A stretch of 64,000 nt of DNA from Pseudomonas thivervalensis (GTDB taxonomy: Bacteria > Pseudomonadota > Gammaproteobacteria > Pseudomonadales > Pseudomonadaceae): contig NZ_LHVE01000007.1 of the NCBI RefSeq assembly GCF_001269655.1, positions 248,001-312,000 on the forward strand. Reading direction: 5' to 3'. Position 1 is the stretch's first letter. The number at the start of each line of letters is the position of its first letter. Made by a program: the position numbers and the translations under genes. Positions 9,652-18,883 of this stretch are shown here, in pieces. The notes below the pieces were generated by a model. It was not told the origin of the DNA. It saw only the letters and a program-made list of their open reading frames with translations, and did not search any database.

Positions 9652-10170
9652 ATGACCCGTCTTCGTGCCATCTGTACCGCAGTTGCTCTGGTGTGTGCCA
9701 GCGGCCCTGTTTTCGCCGATACCGCCAGCCACAACGCCAGCGCCGAAGCGTTCCTGACCCTGGCGCATGCTGACAAGCTCGGCACGCCGGTGTACATGCA
9801 AGTGCAGCAGATGTTTGCCCAGCGCTTTGAGCAGACCAAAGCCCCTGAGTCGAAAAAAGCCACCCTGGAAACCTACCAGGCCAAGGCCAATGCCGCGCTG
9901 GACCAAGCCATCGGCTGGAACAAGCTCAAGCCGGACATGGTCAAGCTCTACACCAGCAACTTCAGCGAGTCGGAGCTCAAGGACCTGGTCGCTTTCTACC
10001 AGTCGCCACTGGGCAAGAAAGTCCTGGAGAAAATGCCGCAACTGACCCAGCAATCGGCCCAGTTGACCCAGGCCAAGCTTGAAAGCGCGGTGCCAGTGGT
10101 CAACAAGCTGCTGGCGGACATGACGGCCGAGCTCGAGCCAAAAGCCGCTCCAGCCAAGAAAAAGCCGTAA
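9652..10170 (+). CDS. DUF2059 protein, secreted
   Basis: A 172-residue protein with an N-terminal signal peptide (MTRLRAICTAVALVCASG, probable cleavage after VFA). It has a helical DUF2059 domain containing FSESELKDLVAFYQSPLGKK, and a lysine/alanine-rich tail. The probable location is the periplasm; the function is unknown. An ATG at 9637 is also in frame, but an AAAGGAAA ribosome-binding site lies between it and the ATG at 9652. It is 12 bases upstream of bolA, so the two are probably co-transcribed. Confidence 0.85.
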   Translation: MTRLRAICTAVALVCASGPVFADTASHNASAEAFLTLAHADKLGTPVYMQVQQMFAQRFEQTKAPESKKATLETYQAKANAALDQAIGWNKLKPDMVKLYTSNFSESELKDLVAFYQSPLGKKVLEKMPQLTQQSAQLTQAKLESAVPVVNKLLADMTAELEPKAAPAKKKP

Positions 10171-10182
10171 GCGGAGCCCGGT

Positions 10183-10482
10183 ATGAGCATGCAACAACGC
10201 ATCGAATCGACGCTCGGGCTCTTGCAGCCCGAGCACTTGCAAGTGCTGGATGAAAGCCACATGCACAGTCGTGGCCTGCAGACTCACTTCAAGGCCGTGG
10301 TGGTCAGCCAGCAGTTCGAAGGGCTCAATCGCGTCAAGCGCCACCAGAAAGTCTACGGCACGCTGGGCGAGCTGATGGGCGAATTCCATGCGTTGGCGCT
10401 GCACACCTACACGCCAGAGGAGTGGGCGCAGATCGACGCCGCGCCGGCTTCGCCGACCTGTGCCGGTGGCAGCAAGCCCTGA
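10183..10482 (+). CDS. bolA: BolA family protein
   Basis: A 99-residue BolA-like protein with the typical stretch ending in a conserved histidine (HMHSRGLQTHFKAVVV) and the F-G-RVKRHQKVY segment. BolA proteins pair with monothiol glutaredoxins in iron-sulphur handling and affect morphology and stress response. The conserved RHQ turn and the C-terminal HALALHTYTPEEW are complete. The ATG at 10183 follows GCGGAG. Confidence 0.93.
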   Translation: MSMQQRIESTLGLLQPEHLQVLDESHMHSRGLQTHFKAVVVSQQFEGLNRVKRHQKVYGTLGELMGEFHALALHTYTPEEWAQIDAAPASPTCAGGSKP

Positions 10483-10513
10483 CTGGGCAACCTGTTATGG
10501 CGAGGGCGCTTTT

Positions 10514-10640
10514 GTGGCGAGGGAGCTTGCTCCCGCTGGGCTGCGAAGCGGCCCCCAAGCCAATCAGCGTCGTGTCAGGCTGATCCCAATCAGTTTTTGG
10601 GGCTGCTGCGCAACCCAGCGGGAGCAAGCTCCCTCGCCAC
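10514..10640. repeat. REPIN (GTGGCGAGGGAGC family)
   Basis: A direct unit GTGGCGAGGGAGCTTGCTCC at 10514 and an inverted unit ending CTCCCTCGCCAC at 10640, separated by about 85 bases. Confidence 0.9.
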
Positions 10641-10684
10641 AAAGGCTCCTCCTAAAGCCACCTTGTTTTTGTTAGAATCCGCAA

Positions 10685-10712
10685 CGCGCCGCTCACCCGG
10701 CGCGTTTTTTTT
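10685..10712 (+). terminator. Rho-independent terminator-like hairpin
   Basis: A CGCGCCG / CGGCGCG stem with a six-base loop is followed by eight T residues. It ends the DUF2059-bolA transcript, or acts as an early terminator in the trhO leader, since a TAGAAT-like -10 box sits just upstream at about 10673. Confidence 0.8.
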
Positions 10713-10759
10713 CGCATCCGGTTCACCCTTTACGAGGGTAGCCACCTGGAGAAACACCC

Positions 10760-11701
10760 ATGGCACAACCCATTGTCGTGGCGGCACTGTATAAGTTCGT
10801 CACCCTTGAAGATTACGTCGAACTGCGTGAGCCCCTGCTCAAGGCCATGCTCGACAACGGCATCAAAGGCACGCTGCTGATCGCCCAAGAAGGCATCAAC
10901 GGCACCGTCTCCGGCACCCGCGAAGGCATCGATGGCCTGCTGGCCTGGCTCAAGAACGATCCGCGCATGATCGACATCGACCATAAAGAGTCGTACTGCG
11001 ACGAGCAGCCGTTCTACCGCACCAAGGTCAAGCTCAAGAAAGAAATCGTCACCCTCGGCGTCGAAGGTGTGGACCCGAACAAGCAGGTCGGCACCTACGT
11101 CGAGCCGCAGGACTGGAACGCACTGATCAGCGATCCGGAAGTGTTGTTGATCGACACCCGCAACGATTACGAAGTGTCCATCGGCACCTTCGAAGGCGCC
11201 ATCGACCCCAAGACCACCAGCTTTCGCGAGTTCCCCGAGTACATCAAGGCCCACTTCGACCCGGCCAGGCACAAGAAAGTCGCGATGTTCTGCACCGGCG
11301 GCATTCGTTGTGAAAAAGCCTCCAGCTACATGCTCGGCCAGGGTTTCGACGAGGTCTATCACCTCAAGGGCGGCATCCTGAAATACCTCGAAGAGGTCCC
11401 TCGGGAAGAAACCAAGTGGCGCGGCGACTGCTTCGTGTTCGATAACCGCGTGACCGTTCGCCACGACCTCAGCGAAGGGGACTACGATCAATGTCACGCT
11501 TGTCGTACTCCGGTGAGCGTCGAAGACCGCGCTTCGGAGCACTATGTGCCTGGCATCAGTTGCCCGCATTGCTGGGATAAGCTGAGCGAGAAAACCCGTC
11601 GCAGCGCCATCGACCGGCAGAAGCAGATCGAGTTGGCCAAGGCGCGCAACATGCCGCACCCGATCGGCTACAACTACAAGCAGACATCTTCCGAGGCTTG
11701 A
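10760..11701 (+). CDS. trhO: tRNA uridine(34) hydroxylase, rhodanese family
   Basis: TrhO (YceA) makes 5-hydroxyuridine at tRNA position 34 in an oxygen-dependent reaction. The 313-residue protein has the N-terminal acylphosphatase-like domain ([13 protein letters not shown]), a rhodanese domain with active-site Cys178 in [10 protein letters not shown], and a C-terminal cysteine-rich segment (CHACRTPV and CPHCWDK). The length is normal for the family. The stop is followed by three bases and then the dsbA-like ATG, so the two are co-transcribed. Confidence 0.94.
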   Translation: MAQPIVVAALYKFVTLEDYVELREPLLKAMLDNGIKGTLLIAQEGINGTVSGTREGIDGLLAWLKNDPRMIDIDHKESYCDEQPFYRTKVKLKKEIVTLGVEGVDPNKQVGTYVEPQDWNALISDPEVLLIDTRNDYEVSIGTFEGAIDPKTTSFREFPEYIKAHFDPARHKKVAMFCTGGIRCEKASSYMLGQGFDEVYHLKGGILKYLEEVPREETKWRGDCFVFDNRVTVRHDLSEGDYDQCHACRTPVSVEDRASEHYVPGISCPHCWDKLSEKTRRSAIDRQKQIELAKARNMPHPIGYNYKQTSSEA

Positions 11702-11704
11702 ACC

Positions 11705-12340
11705 ATGGCGTCACGCCTGCTCTATGTGATGGACCCGATGTGTTCCTGGTGCTGGGGTTTTGCGCCGGTGGCCGAGGCATTGGTCGAGCAGGCGCACGCC
11801 GCGGGTGTGGAGTTGCACCTGGTGGTGGGCGGTTTGCGCACCGGCAGCGGTTCGGCGCTGGAGCCGACCACCCGGCGCTACATCCTTGAGCACTGGCAGG
11901 CCGTGACCCAGGCCACTGGCCAGCCCTTCAAGCTTGAAGGCGCGTTGCCGGACGGTTTCGTCTACGACACCGAGCCGGCCTGCCGGGCATTGGTGACGGC
12001 CCGCAGCCTGGCCCCGGACCTGGCCTGGAAGCTGGTGAAGCTGATCCAGGAGGCCTTTTATGTGCAAGGCCGCGACGTCACCCACGCCAGCGTCCTGGTC
12101 GAGCTGGCCGAACAGGCCGGATTGCCACGCATCGAATTCGCCGCGGCCTTCGACCGCGCCGACCAACATGCGGCCACTGCGGCGGATTTCACCTGGGTAC
12201 AGGACTTGGGCATTGCCGGGTTCCCCACGCTGTTGGCTGAGCGCGACGGCCAGTTGGCCTTGCTGACCAATGGCTACCAGCCCCTGAGCCAGTTGTCGCC
12301 GTTGCTGGGCCGCTGGCTGGAGCGCGCGACCTGTGCCTGA
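11705..12340 (+). CDS. DsbA family protein (cytoplasmic thioredoxin-fold)
   Basis: A 211-residue DSBA-like thioredoxin-fold protein with a CSWC active-site pair (Cys13, Cys16) in DPMCSWCWGFAP and a late cis-proline region (GIAGFPTLL). There is no signal peptide, so it is probably cytoplasmic, unlike periplasmic DsbA. It is more like the FrnE/2-hydroxychromene isomerase branch. It follows trhO by three bases and overlaps the ABC transporter start. A role in thiol chemistry linked to trhO is possible but unproven. Confidence 0.85.
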   Translation: MASRLLYVMDPMCSWCWGFAPVAEALVEQAHAAGVELHLVVGGLRTGSGSALEPTTRRYILEHWQAVTQATGQPFKLEGALPDGFVYDTEPACRALVTARSLAPDLAWKLVKLIQEAFYVQGRDVTHASVLVELAEQAGLPRIEFAAAFDRADQHAATAADFTWVQDLGIAGFPTLLAERDGQLALLTNGYQPLSQLSPLLGRWLERATCA

Positions 12341-14159
12341 GCGGCCGCCAGACCCATCGGCGGCGCCGCGCATCGACCGGTTGAGCTGGGCGGAGATCCG
12401 TCGCCTGGCCCTCAAGCATAAAAAAGCCCTATGGATCGCCAACGGCGTGGCCGTGTTGGCGACGCTGTGCAGCGTGCCGATTCCGTTGCTGTTGCCGTTG
12501 CTGGTGGACGAAGTCCTGCTGGGCCACGGCGATGCAGCCTTGAAAGTCATGAACCATGCCTTGCCCACGGCGTGGCAGAGCTCAGCCGGTTATATCGGGC
12601 TGATGTTGCTGGCGACCCTGGCCCTGCGTTGTGGCGCCTTGCTGTTCAACGTGGTGCAGGCGCGCTTGTTCGCCCGGCTGGCCAAGGACCTTGTCTATCG
12701 CATTCGCATCCGCTTGATCGAACGCCTCAAGCGAATTTCCTTGGGTGAGTACGAAAGCCTGGGCAGCGGCACCGTGGCGGCCCACCTGGTCACCGACCTG
12801 GACACCCTCGACAAATTCATCGGCGAAACCCTCAGCCGTTTCCTGGTGGCGATGCTGACCCTGGTAGGCACTGCCGGGATCCTGGTGTGGATGCACTGGG
12901 AGCTGGCGCTGTTGATCCTGCTGTTCAACCCGCTGGTGATCTACGCCACGGTGCAACTGGGCAAGCGGGTCAAGCACCTCAAGAAACTGGAGAACGACAG
13001 CACTTCGCGTTTCACCCAGGCCTTGACCGAAACCCTGGATGCCATCCAGGAAGTGCGCGCCGGCAACCGCCAGGGCTATTTCCTTGGGCGCTTGGGGGGG
13101 CGTGCCAAGGAAGTCCGCGATTACGCCGTGAACTCACAGTGGAAAACCGACGCTTCGAACCGCGCCAGTGGCTTGCTGTTCCAGTTCGGCATCGATATTT
13201 TTCGCGCGGCGGCCATGCTCACCGTAGTCTTTTCCGATCTGTCCATCGGCCAGATGCTGGCGGTGTTCAGCTACCTCTGGTTCATGATCGGTCCGGTCGA
13301 GCAACTGTTGAACCTGCAGTACGCCTATTACGCGGCCGGCGGCGCCTTGAATCGAATCAATGAGCTGCTGGCCCGGGCCGACGAGCCGCAGTATACGGGC
13401 GTCGTCGACCCCTTCAAGGGCCGTGACACCGTGGGCATCGAGATCCGGGGGTTGAGTTTCGGTTACGGCGAGGAGCTGGTGCTCGACCAGTTGAACCTGT
13501 CCATCTCGCCAGGGGAGAAAGTCGCCATCGTCGGGGCCAGCGGCGGCGGCAAGAGCACCTTGGTGCAGTTGTTACTGGGGCTGTACACGCCCCAGTCGGG
13601 CAGCATTCGTTTCGGTGGCGCCACGCAGCAGGAGATTGGCCTGGAAACCATCCGGGAGAATGTTGCCGTGGTGTTGCAGCATCCGGCGCTGTTCAACGAC
13701 ACGGTGCGGGCCAACCTCGCCATGGGCCGCGAGTGCAGCGACGACGATTGCTGGCGGGCACTGGAAATCGCTCAGCTCGACGCCACGGTACGGGCGTTGC
13801 CCCAAGGCCTGGGAAGCGTAGTGGGGCGTTCCGGGGTGCGGTTGTCGGGCGGGCAGCGCCAACGGCTGGCCATCGCCCGCATGGTACTGGCCGACCCACG
13901 GGTGGTGATTCTCGACGAAGCTACCTCGGCCCTGGACGCGGCCACCGAGTACAACCTTCATCAGGCCCTGGCGCGCTTTTTGAGTGCGCGCACCACGTTG
14001 ATCATTGCCCACCGGCTCTCGGCGGTGAAACAGGCTGATCGGGTCTTGGTGTTCGACGGTGGGCAAATCGCCGAAGACGGCGACCATTTGCAGTTGATTG
14101 CCGAGGGAGGGCTGTACGCTCGACTCTACGGTCATTTGCAGCAGATACAGCAGCCTTGA
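12333..14159 (+). CDS. ABC transporter, fused permease/ATPase (MsbA-like exporter)
   Basis: The 608-residue half-transporter has six transmembrane helices in the first ~330 residues. The C-terminal nucleotide-binding domain has Walker A from residue 401 (GASGGGKST), signature LSGGQRQRLAIARM, Walker B VVILDEATSALD and the H-loop IIAHRLS. It acts as a dimeric exporter of lipids, peptides or drugs; the substrate is unknown. Translation starts at GTG 12333, overlapping the DsbA-like gene by 8 bases, with GGAGCG upstream. This gene follows trhO-dsbA and precedes an RbdA-like gene, as in P. aeruginosa. Confidence 0.9.
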   Translation: MPERPPDPSAAPRIDRLSWAEIRRLALKHKKALWIANGVAVLATLCSVPIPLLLPLLVDEVLLGHGDAALKVMNHALPTAWQSSAGYIGLMLLATLALRCGALLFNVVQARLFARLAKDLVYRIRIRLIERLKRISLGEYESLGSGTVAAHLVTDLDTLDKFIGETLSRFLVAMLTLVGTAGILVWMHWELALLILLFNPLVIYATVQLGKRVKHLKKLENDSTSRFTQALTETLDAIQEVRAGNRQGYFLGRLGGRAKEVRDYAVNSQWKTDASNRASGLLFQFGIDIFRAAAMLTVVFSDLSIGQMLAVFSYLWFMIGPVEQLLNLQYAYYAAGGALNRINELLARADEPQYTGVVDPFKGRDTVGIEIRGLSFGYGEELVLDQLNLSISPGEKVAIVGASGGGKSTLVQLLLGLYTPQSGSIRFGGATQQEIGLETIRENVAVVLQHPALFNDTVRANLAMGRECSDDDCWRALEIAQLDATVRALPQGLGSVVGRSGVRLSGGQRQRLAIARMVLADPRVVILDEATSALDAATEYNLHQALARFLSARTTLIIAHRLSAVKQADRVLVFDGGQIAEDGDHLQLIAEGGLYARLYGHLQQIQQP

Positions 14160-14348
14160 GTTTCCAGCGGTTTTCTGCGCTTAGTATCGAAAAAAAGCAG
14201 GCAAACCCACCGTTTTTCCCAAATTCCACGCAAAGTCTGTCGATCTGTTCATCCATTCATTCGAAGGGTCGAAAACTAGCCTAGGCTATTGAGTCAGGAG
14301 CGGAATTCTGGCGGGTGTTCGTCCGGCAATACCTGTGCAAGGGACCTC

Positions 14349-16808
14349 ATGAAGCAAAAGCAGACTCTCGGAACGCCACGGCTGCTGGGCATCGTCTGGC
14401 CCTTTATCGCCGTTGTGCTATTTCAGGCATTGCTGGGCGGTGTCAGCCTCTACGTGTTGTCCGCGGTTCGCGGCTACGTGGCGGGGGAAAGTCTCTGGTC
14501 CAAGGGGCAGAAAGACGCCATCTATTACCTCAACCTCTACGCCGACAGCCGCGACGAGGCGATTTTCCGCAAATACCAGCAAGCCATCGCCGTACCCGAG
14601 GGCGGCCATGAACTGCGGGTGGCGCTGGATCGCGCACCGCCGGACCTGGAAGCGGCGCGGGCGGGTATCCTCAAGGGTGGCAATCACCCGGACGATGTGT
14701 CCAGCCTGATCTGGCTTTATCTGAATTTCCGTCACTTCAGTTACCTGGAAGAAGCCATCGATCTCTGGACGGTGGGCGACGGCTATCTGATCGAGCTGGA
14801 TAACGTCGCCCGGCAGATGCACAGCAGCATTACTGCAGGCCGGGCTTCGGAGACGGATATCCGCGGCTGGAAGGCCCAGATATTTGCCATCAACGATTCA
14901 GTCACCCCGGCTGCCAAGGCGTTCAGCGACGCGCTGGGCGAGGGCTCGCGTTTCATCCTGCGGTTGTTGTTGGTGACCAATTTCGCCACCGCCCTGGGGT
15001 TGATCGTCCTGGCGTTGTTGCGTACCCATAAGTTGCTGGCCCAGCGGCAGGTATTCGCCAATGCGCTGCAGATGGAGAAAGAGCGGGCGCAGATCACCCT
15101 GCAATCCATTGGTGACGGGGTGATCACCACCGATGTCGAGGGCGCCATCGCCTACATGAACCCCGCCGCCGAAGCGATGACCCATTGGAAGGCCGAACAC
15201 GCCACGGGCTTGCCCCTGGCCGCGCTGTTCAATTTGCTCGATGACAATGCCCAGACCGAGGGGCTGACACTGATCGAGCACATCCTCAGTGGTCGGCTCA
15301 GCGGCGCCAGCGAACATTCGAAACTGATCCAGCGGTTGGATGGCAGCACCGTGTCGGTCACCCTGGTGGGTGCGCCGATCCGCCATGCGGGCAAGGTCAG
15401 TGGCGCGGTGCTGGTGCTGCACGACATGACCCAGGAGCGGCAATACATCGCCAACCTGTCATGGCAGGCCACCCATGACGCCTTGACCGGCCTGGCCAAT
15501 CGCCGGGAATTCGAGTATCGCCTCGAACAGGCGTTGCACAACCTCACGCGCCAGGTCGGGCGCCATGCCTTGATGTTCCTCGACCTGGACCAGTTCAAGC
15601 TGGTCAACGACACCTGTGGCCATGCGGCGGGCGATGAGTTGTTGCGGCATATCTGCGCCTTGCTGCAATCAGGGTTGCGGGAAAATGACACCCTGGCCCG
15701 GTTGGGTGGGGATGAGTTCGGGATCCTGCTGGAGAATTGTTCGCCGGAGGCGGCGGAAAAGATCGCCGATGGCCTGCGCCAGACCGTGCAGAACCTGCAC
15801 TTTGTCTGGAAAGGCCGGCCGTTCGTGACCACCGTGAGCATCGGTCTTGTGCATATCGCCCAGACGCCGACGACCCTGGAGGCATCCCTGCGGGCCGCCG
15901 ACATGGCCTGCTATATGGCCAAGGAGAAGGGGCGCAACCGGGTCCAGGTCTATCACGCCGACGACTCGGAGTTGTCCCTGCGCTTTGGCGAGATGGCTTG
16001 GGTTCAGCGCTTGCACATGGCCCTGGAGGAAAACCGCTTCTGCCTCTACGCCCAGGAAATCGCTGCGTTGGGCCCGGGCGACCATGGCGGCGGGCATATC
16101 GAGATCCTGCTGCGCCTGCATGACGAAGCCGGGCGGATGATCCTGCCGGACAGCTTCATTCCGGCGGCGGAACGTTATGGCCTGATGACTTCCCTGGATC
16201 GTTGGGTGGTGGAGAACGTCTTCAAGATCATCCGCCAGTGCCTGAATGAATCGCGACAGGGTCCCATGGCGATGTGTGCGATTAATCTGTCAGGCACAAC
16301 TATCGGAGATCAGGCGTTCCTCGACTTCTTGCGTAAACAGTTCGCCGCCTACTCGATTCCGCCGGAAATGATTTGTTTTGAAATTACAGAGACCAGCGCT
16401 ATTTCGAATTTGGGCAGTGCGATCCGCTTTATCAATGAACTCAAGAGCTTGGGATGTTATTTCTCGCTGGATGACTTTTGCGCCGGAATGTCTTCATTCG
16501 CTTACCTGAAACATTTACCTGTAGACTTCTTGAAGATCGACGGGAGTTTCGTAAAGGATATGCTGGACGACCCGATTAACCGTGCAATGGTCGAAGTGAT
16601 CAATCACATCGGCCATGTGATGGGTAAGCGCACGATTGCCGAGTTTGTAGAAACCGCCCAGATCGAGCAGGCATTGCTGGAGATAGGGGTGGACTACGCT
16701 CAGGGGTATGTGATCGAACGCCCGCAATTGTTTACCTGCGACACGTTGCAATGTCGGCCGGCCCGGCCCCAGCCGCTGTTGTTCAAGGCGCCCGGCACGT
16801 TCCGCTGA
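14349..16808 (+). CDS. rbdA: Membrane PAS-GGDEF-EAL c-di-GMP protein (RbdA-like)
   Basis: The 819-residue protein has a transmembrane helix near residues 14-36, a periplasmic sensor region, and a second helix near 209-231. A PAS domain (about 245-350), GGDEF (residues 453-457, intact, with an upstream RxxD inhibitory-site motif REND) and an EAL domain from about residue 580 follow. The EAL signature reads EIL at 585, and the usual DDFGAG reads DDFCAG. RbdA of P. aeruginosa promotes biofilm dispersal by GTP-stimulated c-di-GMP hydrolysis, and the gene neighbourhood is the same. The frame is open from a TTG at 14289, but the ATG at 14349 with AAGGGA is preferred. Confidence 0.88.
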   Translation: MKQKQTLGTPRLLGIVWPFIAVVLFQALLGGVSLYVLSAVRGYVAGESLWSKGQKDAIYYLNLYADSRDEAIFRKYQQAIAVPEGGHELRVALDRAPPDLEAARAGILKGGNHPDDVSSLIWLYLNFRHFSYLEEAIDLWTVGDGYLIELDNVARQMHSSITAGRASETDIRGWKAQIFAINDSVTPAAKAFSDALGEGSRFILRLLLVTNFATALGLIVLALLRTHKLLAQRQVFANALQMEKERAQITLQSIGDGVITTDVEGAIAYMNPAAEAMTHWKAEHATGLPLAALFNLLDDNAQTEGLTLIEHILSGRLSGASEHSKLIQRLDGSTVSVTLVGAPIRHAGKVSGAVLVLHDMTQERQYIANLSWQATHDALTGLANRREFEYRLEQALHNLTRQVGRHALMFLDLDQFKLVNDTCGHAAGDELLRHICALLQSGLRENDTLARLGGDEFGILLENCSPEAAEKIADGLRQTVQNLHFVWKGRPFVTTVSIGLVHIAQTPTTLEASLRAADMACYMAKEKGRNRVQVYHADDSELSLRFGEMAWVQRLHMALEENRFCLYAQEIAALGPGDHGGGHIEILLRLHDEAGRMILPDSFIPAAERYGLMTSLDRWVVENVFKIIRQCLNESRQGPMAMCAINLSGTTIGDQAFLDFLRKQFAAYSIPPEMICFEITETSAISNLGSAIRFINELKSLGCYFSLDDFCAGMSSFAYLKHLPVDFLKIDGSFVKDMLDDPINRAMVEVINHIGHVMGKRTIAEFVETAQIEQALLEIGVDYAQGYVIERPQLFTCDTLQCRPARPQPLLFKAPGTFR

Positions 16809-16853
16809 AACGCTTGTTGATCCGAAGAAATCACAATCAAAAGGAGCCCGACA

Positions 16854-17657
16854 GTGATCGACACATTCAACCGAACAGGCCCGCTCATGGACGCCACAAG
16901 CTATCCGAAATGGGCACAGCAGCTCATTACCGATTGCAGCGAGAGCAAGCGCCGGGTTGTAGAACACGAACTGTATCAGCGCATGCGCGACAACAAGCTC
17001 AGCGCCAAGACCATGCGCCACTACCTCATTGGTGGTTGGCCGGTCGTCGAACAGTTTGCTTTATACATGGCACAGAACCTCACCAAGACCCGCTTTGCCC
17101 GCCATCCCGGCGAGGACATGGCGCGTCGTTGGCTGATGCGTAACATTCGTGTCGAACTCAACCATGCCGACTACTGGGTCAACTGGAGCGCCGCCCATGG
17201 CGTGACCCTGGAAGATTTGCAGGCCCAGCAGGTACCGCCTGAGCTTCATGCCTTGAGCCACTGGTGCTGGCACACCAGTTCCTCGGACTCGCTGATCGTG
17301 GCCATCGCCGCGACCAACTATGCCATCGAGGGCGCCACGGGAGAGTGGTCGGCGCTGGTGTGTTCCAGCGGTGTCTACGCGGCGGCCTTCGCCGAGGAAG
17401 ACCGCAAGCGCGCGATGAAATGGCTGAAGATGCATGCCCAGTACGACGATGCCCATCCTTGGGAAGCCCTGGAAATCATCTGTACGCTGGCGGGGATGAA
17501 CCCGAGCAAGGCCTTGCAAACGGAGCTGCGCCAGGCTGTGTGCAAGAGCTATGACTACATGTATCTGTTCCTGGAGCGATGCATGCAACTGGAACAGTCG
17601 GAGCCTGCCAGCAGGGCGTCATCGACGCGTGAGCGCCTGGCATTGGCCGGGAGCTGA
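16854..17657 (+). CDS. TenA/PqqC-like helical protein
   Basis: A 267-residue all-helical protein of the TenA/PqqC-like haem-oxygenase fold. It includes the segments RHYLIGGWPVVEQF, RNIRVELNHADYWVNW and YAIEGATGEWSALV, with conserved acidic and histidine residues as in the family. TenA members hydrolyse pyrimidine intermediates in thiamine salvage, and PqqC oxidises a PQQ precursor. Neither thiamine nor PQQ genes are nearby, so the substrate is open. The GTG start at 16854 has AAAAGGAG upstream; an in-frame ATG at 16887 is the alternative. It lies 45 bases after the rbdA-like gene and is probably co-transcribed. Confidence 0.8.
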   Translation: MIDTFNRTGPLMDATSYPKWAQQLITDCSESKRRVVEHELYQRMRDNKLSAKTMRHYLIGGWPVVEQFALYMAQNLTKTRFARHPGEDMARRWLMRNIRVELNHADYWVNWSAAHGVTLEDLQAQQVPPELHALSHWCWHTSSSDSLIVAIAATNYAIEGATGEWSALVCSSGVYAAAFAEEDRKRAMKWLKMHAQYDDAHPWEALEIICTLAGMNPSKALQTELRQAVCKSYDYMYLFLERCMQLEQSEPASRASSTRERLALAGS

Positions 17658-17696
17658 TTACTACCGCTACAGATAGCCACAACCCATGTGGGAGCG

Positions 17697-17776
17697 AGCC
17701 TGCTCGCGAAGAGGTCTGACAGTCGACGGGGAGGTTGATTGACAGGCCGCTATCGCGAGCAGGCTCGCTCCCACAG
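17697..17776. repeat. REPIN (GTGGGAGCGAGC family)
   Basis: A direct unit GTGGGAGCGAGCCTGCTCGC starts at 17698. The inverted unit ending GCTCGCTCCCACAG ends at 17776. Confidence 0.9.
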
Positions 17777-17820
17777 TTGTTTTTGGGTGAGCGCTGGTTT
17801 CAACCCTACCCCAAATCCCT

Positions 17821-17924
17821 GTGGGAGCGAGCTTGCTCGCGATAGCGCTGGGTCAGCTTGCGCAGATGTTGGATGTACTGCCGTCATCGTCGGATCGCCG
17901 CCCGAAGCAAGCTCGCTCCCACAA
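17821..17924. repeat. Second REPIN in tandem (GTGGGAGCGAGC family)
   Basis: A direct unit starts at 17821. The inverted unit (GAAGCAAGCTCGCTCCCACA) ends at about 17923 and is diverged at its inner end. Together with the previous doublet it fills the gap between two convergent genes. Confidence 0.85.
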
Positions 17925-17956
17925 GGGTGTCGGTGTTCTTGTATTCTCTCGTTGTT

Positions 17957-18883
17957 TCAGCCGGCCATCGCCAGTCGGTTACGGCCTTCGCGCTTGGCCA
18001 CATACAGCGCGCTGTCGGCCCTGCGCAGCAGGCTTTCCGAGGATTCCCCCGGTAGCAGGGTGGCGCACCCCAGACTGACCGTGAGCTCGATCCGGGTGCC
18101 TGCGGCGAAGTAATCCTGGGCCTGGGCCGCATAACGCAACCGTTCACCCACCATGGCTGCCGCATCCCGGCTGGTGTTGGCCAGCAGGATCAAGAATTCT
18201 TCACCGCCAAACCTGAACACCATGTCCACGTTGCGCAGTTGGCTCTTGATCGACTCGGCAACAGCCTTGAGCACTTCGTCGCCAACGCCATGACCATGGC
18301 TGTCGTTGATGCGCTTGAAATGATCGATGTCGAGCATCAGCACCGACAAGGGTTGCGAATGACGCTTGGCCATGTCGATTTCCCGCATCAGGGTCTGGTC
18401 CATGGCGATACGGTTGCCGGTACCGGTCAGCGGATCGCGTAGGGCGCTTTGGGTGGCGGCACGGTAGAGCAGCGCGTTGCGCAGTGGATACAGCAGCGTC
18501 GACATGACGGATTCGAGGTCGCCCTGTTCTGCCTCGGTGAAGCGTTGGTTGCGCCGGAATACCAGTTCCCCCAGCTGTTCGCCTTCATGGCTGAGGTTAT
18601 AGCTGAGAGAGTGATGCCCGCGTTGCCCGAATTCCAGGCGCAGGTCACTGGCCTGATGCTGATAGGCCAACGCATCCAGGGGCACCACTTGCTGAACTTC
18701 CCGGAAAAACAGGCCCAGGATGCGCTGGGGCTCCAGGCTGGTCTGCAGTTGCTGGTTCAGTTGCTGGCGCAATTGCGAAAGACTGACAGAGCGTGCCGCG
18801 AGCGGTGACGGCTGGGCAAGGCCAAGGCGCTGCAATTTGGCGCTGTCAAAATCGACCGCGTTGATCTGGGTGGGCGTTTTCAT
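17957..18883 (-). CDS. Diguanylate cyclase (GGDEF domain protein)
   Basis: The 308-residue cytoplasmic protein has an N-terminal GAF-like sensory region (about residues 45-140) and a C-terminal GGDEF domain. The active site reads GGEEF at residues 226-230. The RxxD inhibitory site (RNVD) lies five residues before it, so an active, product-inhibited cyclase is expected. DPLTGTGNR and LDIDHFKRIND are intact. It has no membrane segments. It is separated from yciK by about 350 bases and probably has its own promoter. Confidence 0.92.
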   Translation of the reverse strand: MKTPTQINAVDFDSAKLQRLGLAQPSPLAARSVSLSQLRQQLNQQLQTSLEPQRILGLFFREVQQVVPLDALAYQHQASDLRLEFGQRGHHSLSYNLSHEGEQLGELVFRRNQRFTEAEQGDLESVMSTLLYPLRNALLYRAATQSALRDPLTGTGNRIAMDQTLMREIDMAKRHSQPLSVLMLDIDHFKRINDSHGHGVGDEVLKAVAESIKSQLRNVDMVFRFGGEEFLILLANTSRDAAAMVGERLRYAAQAQDYFAAGTRIELTVSLGCATLLPGESSESLLRRADSALYVAKREGRNRLAMAG

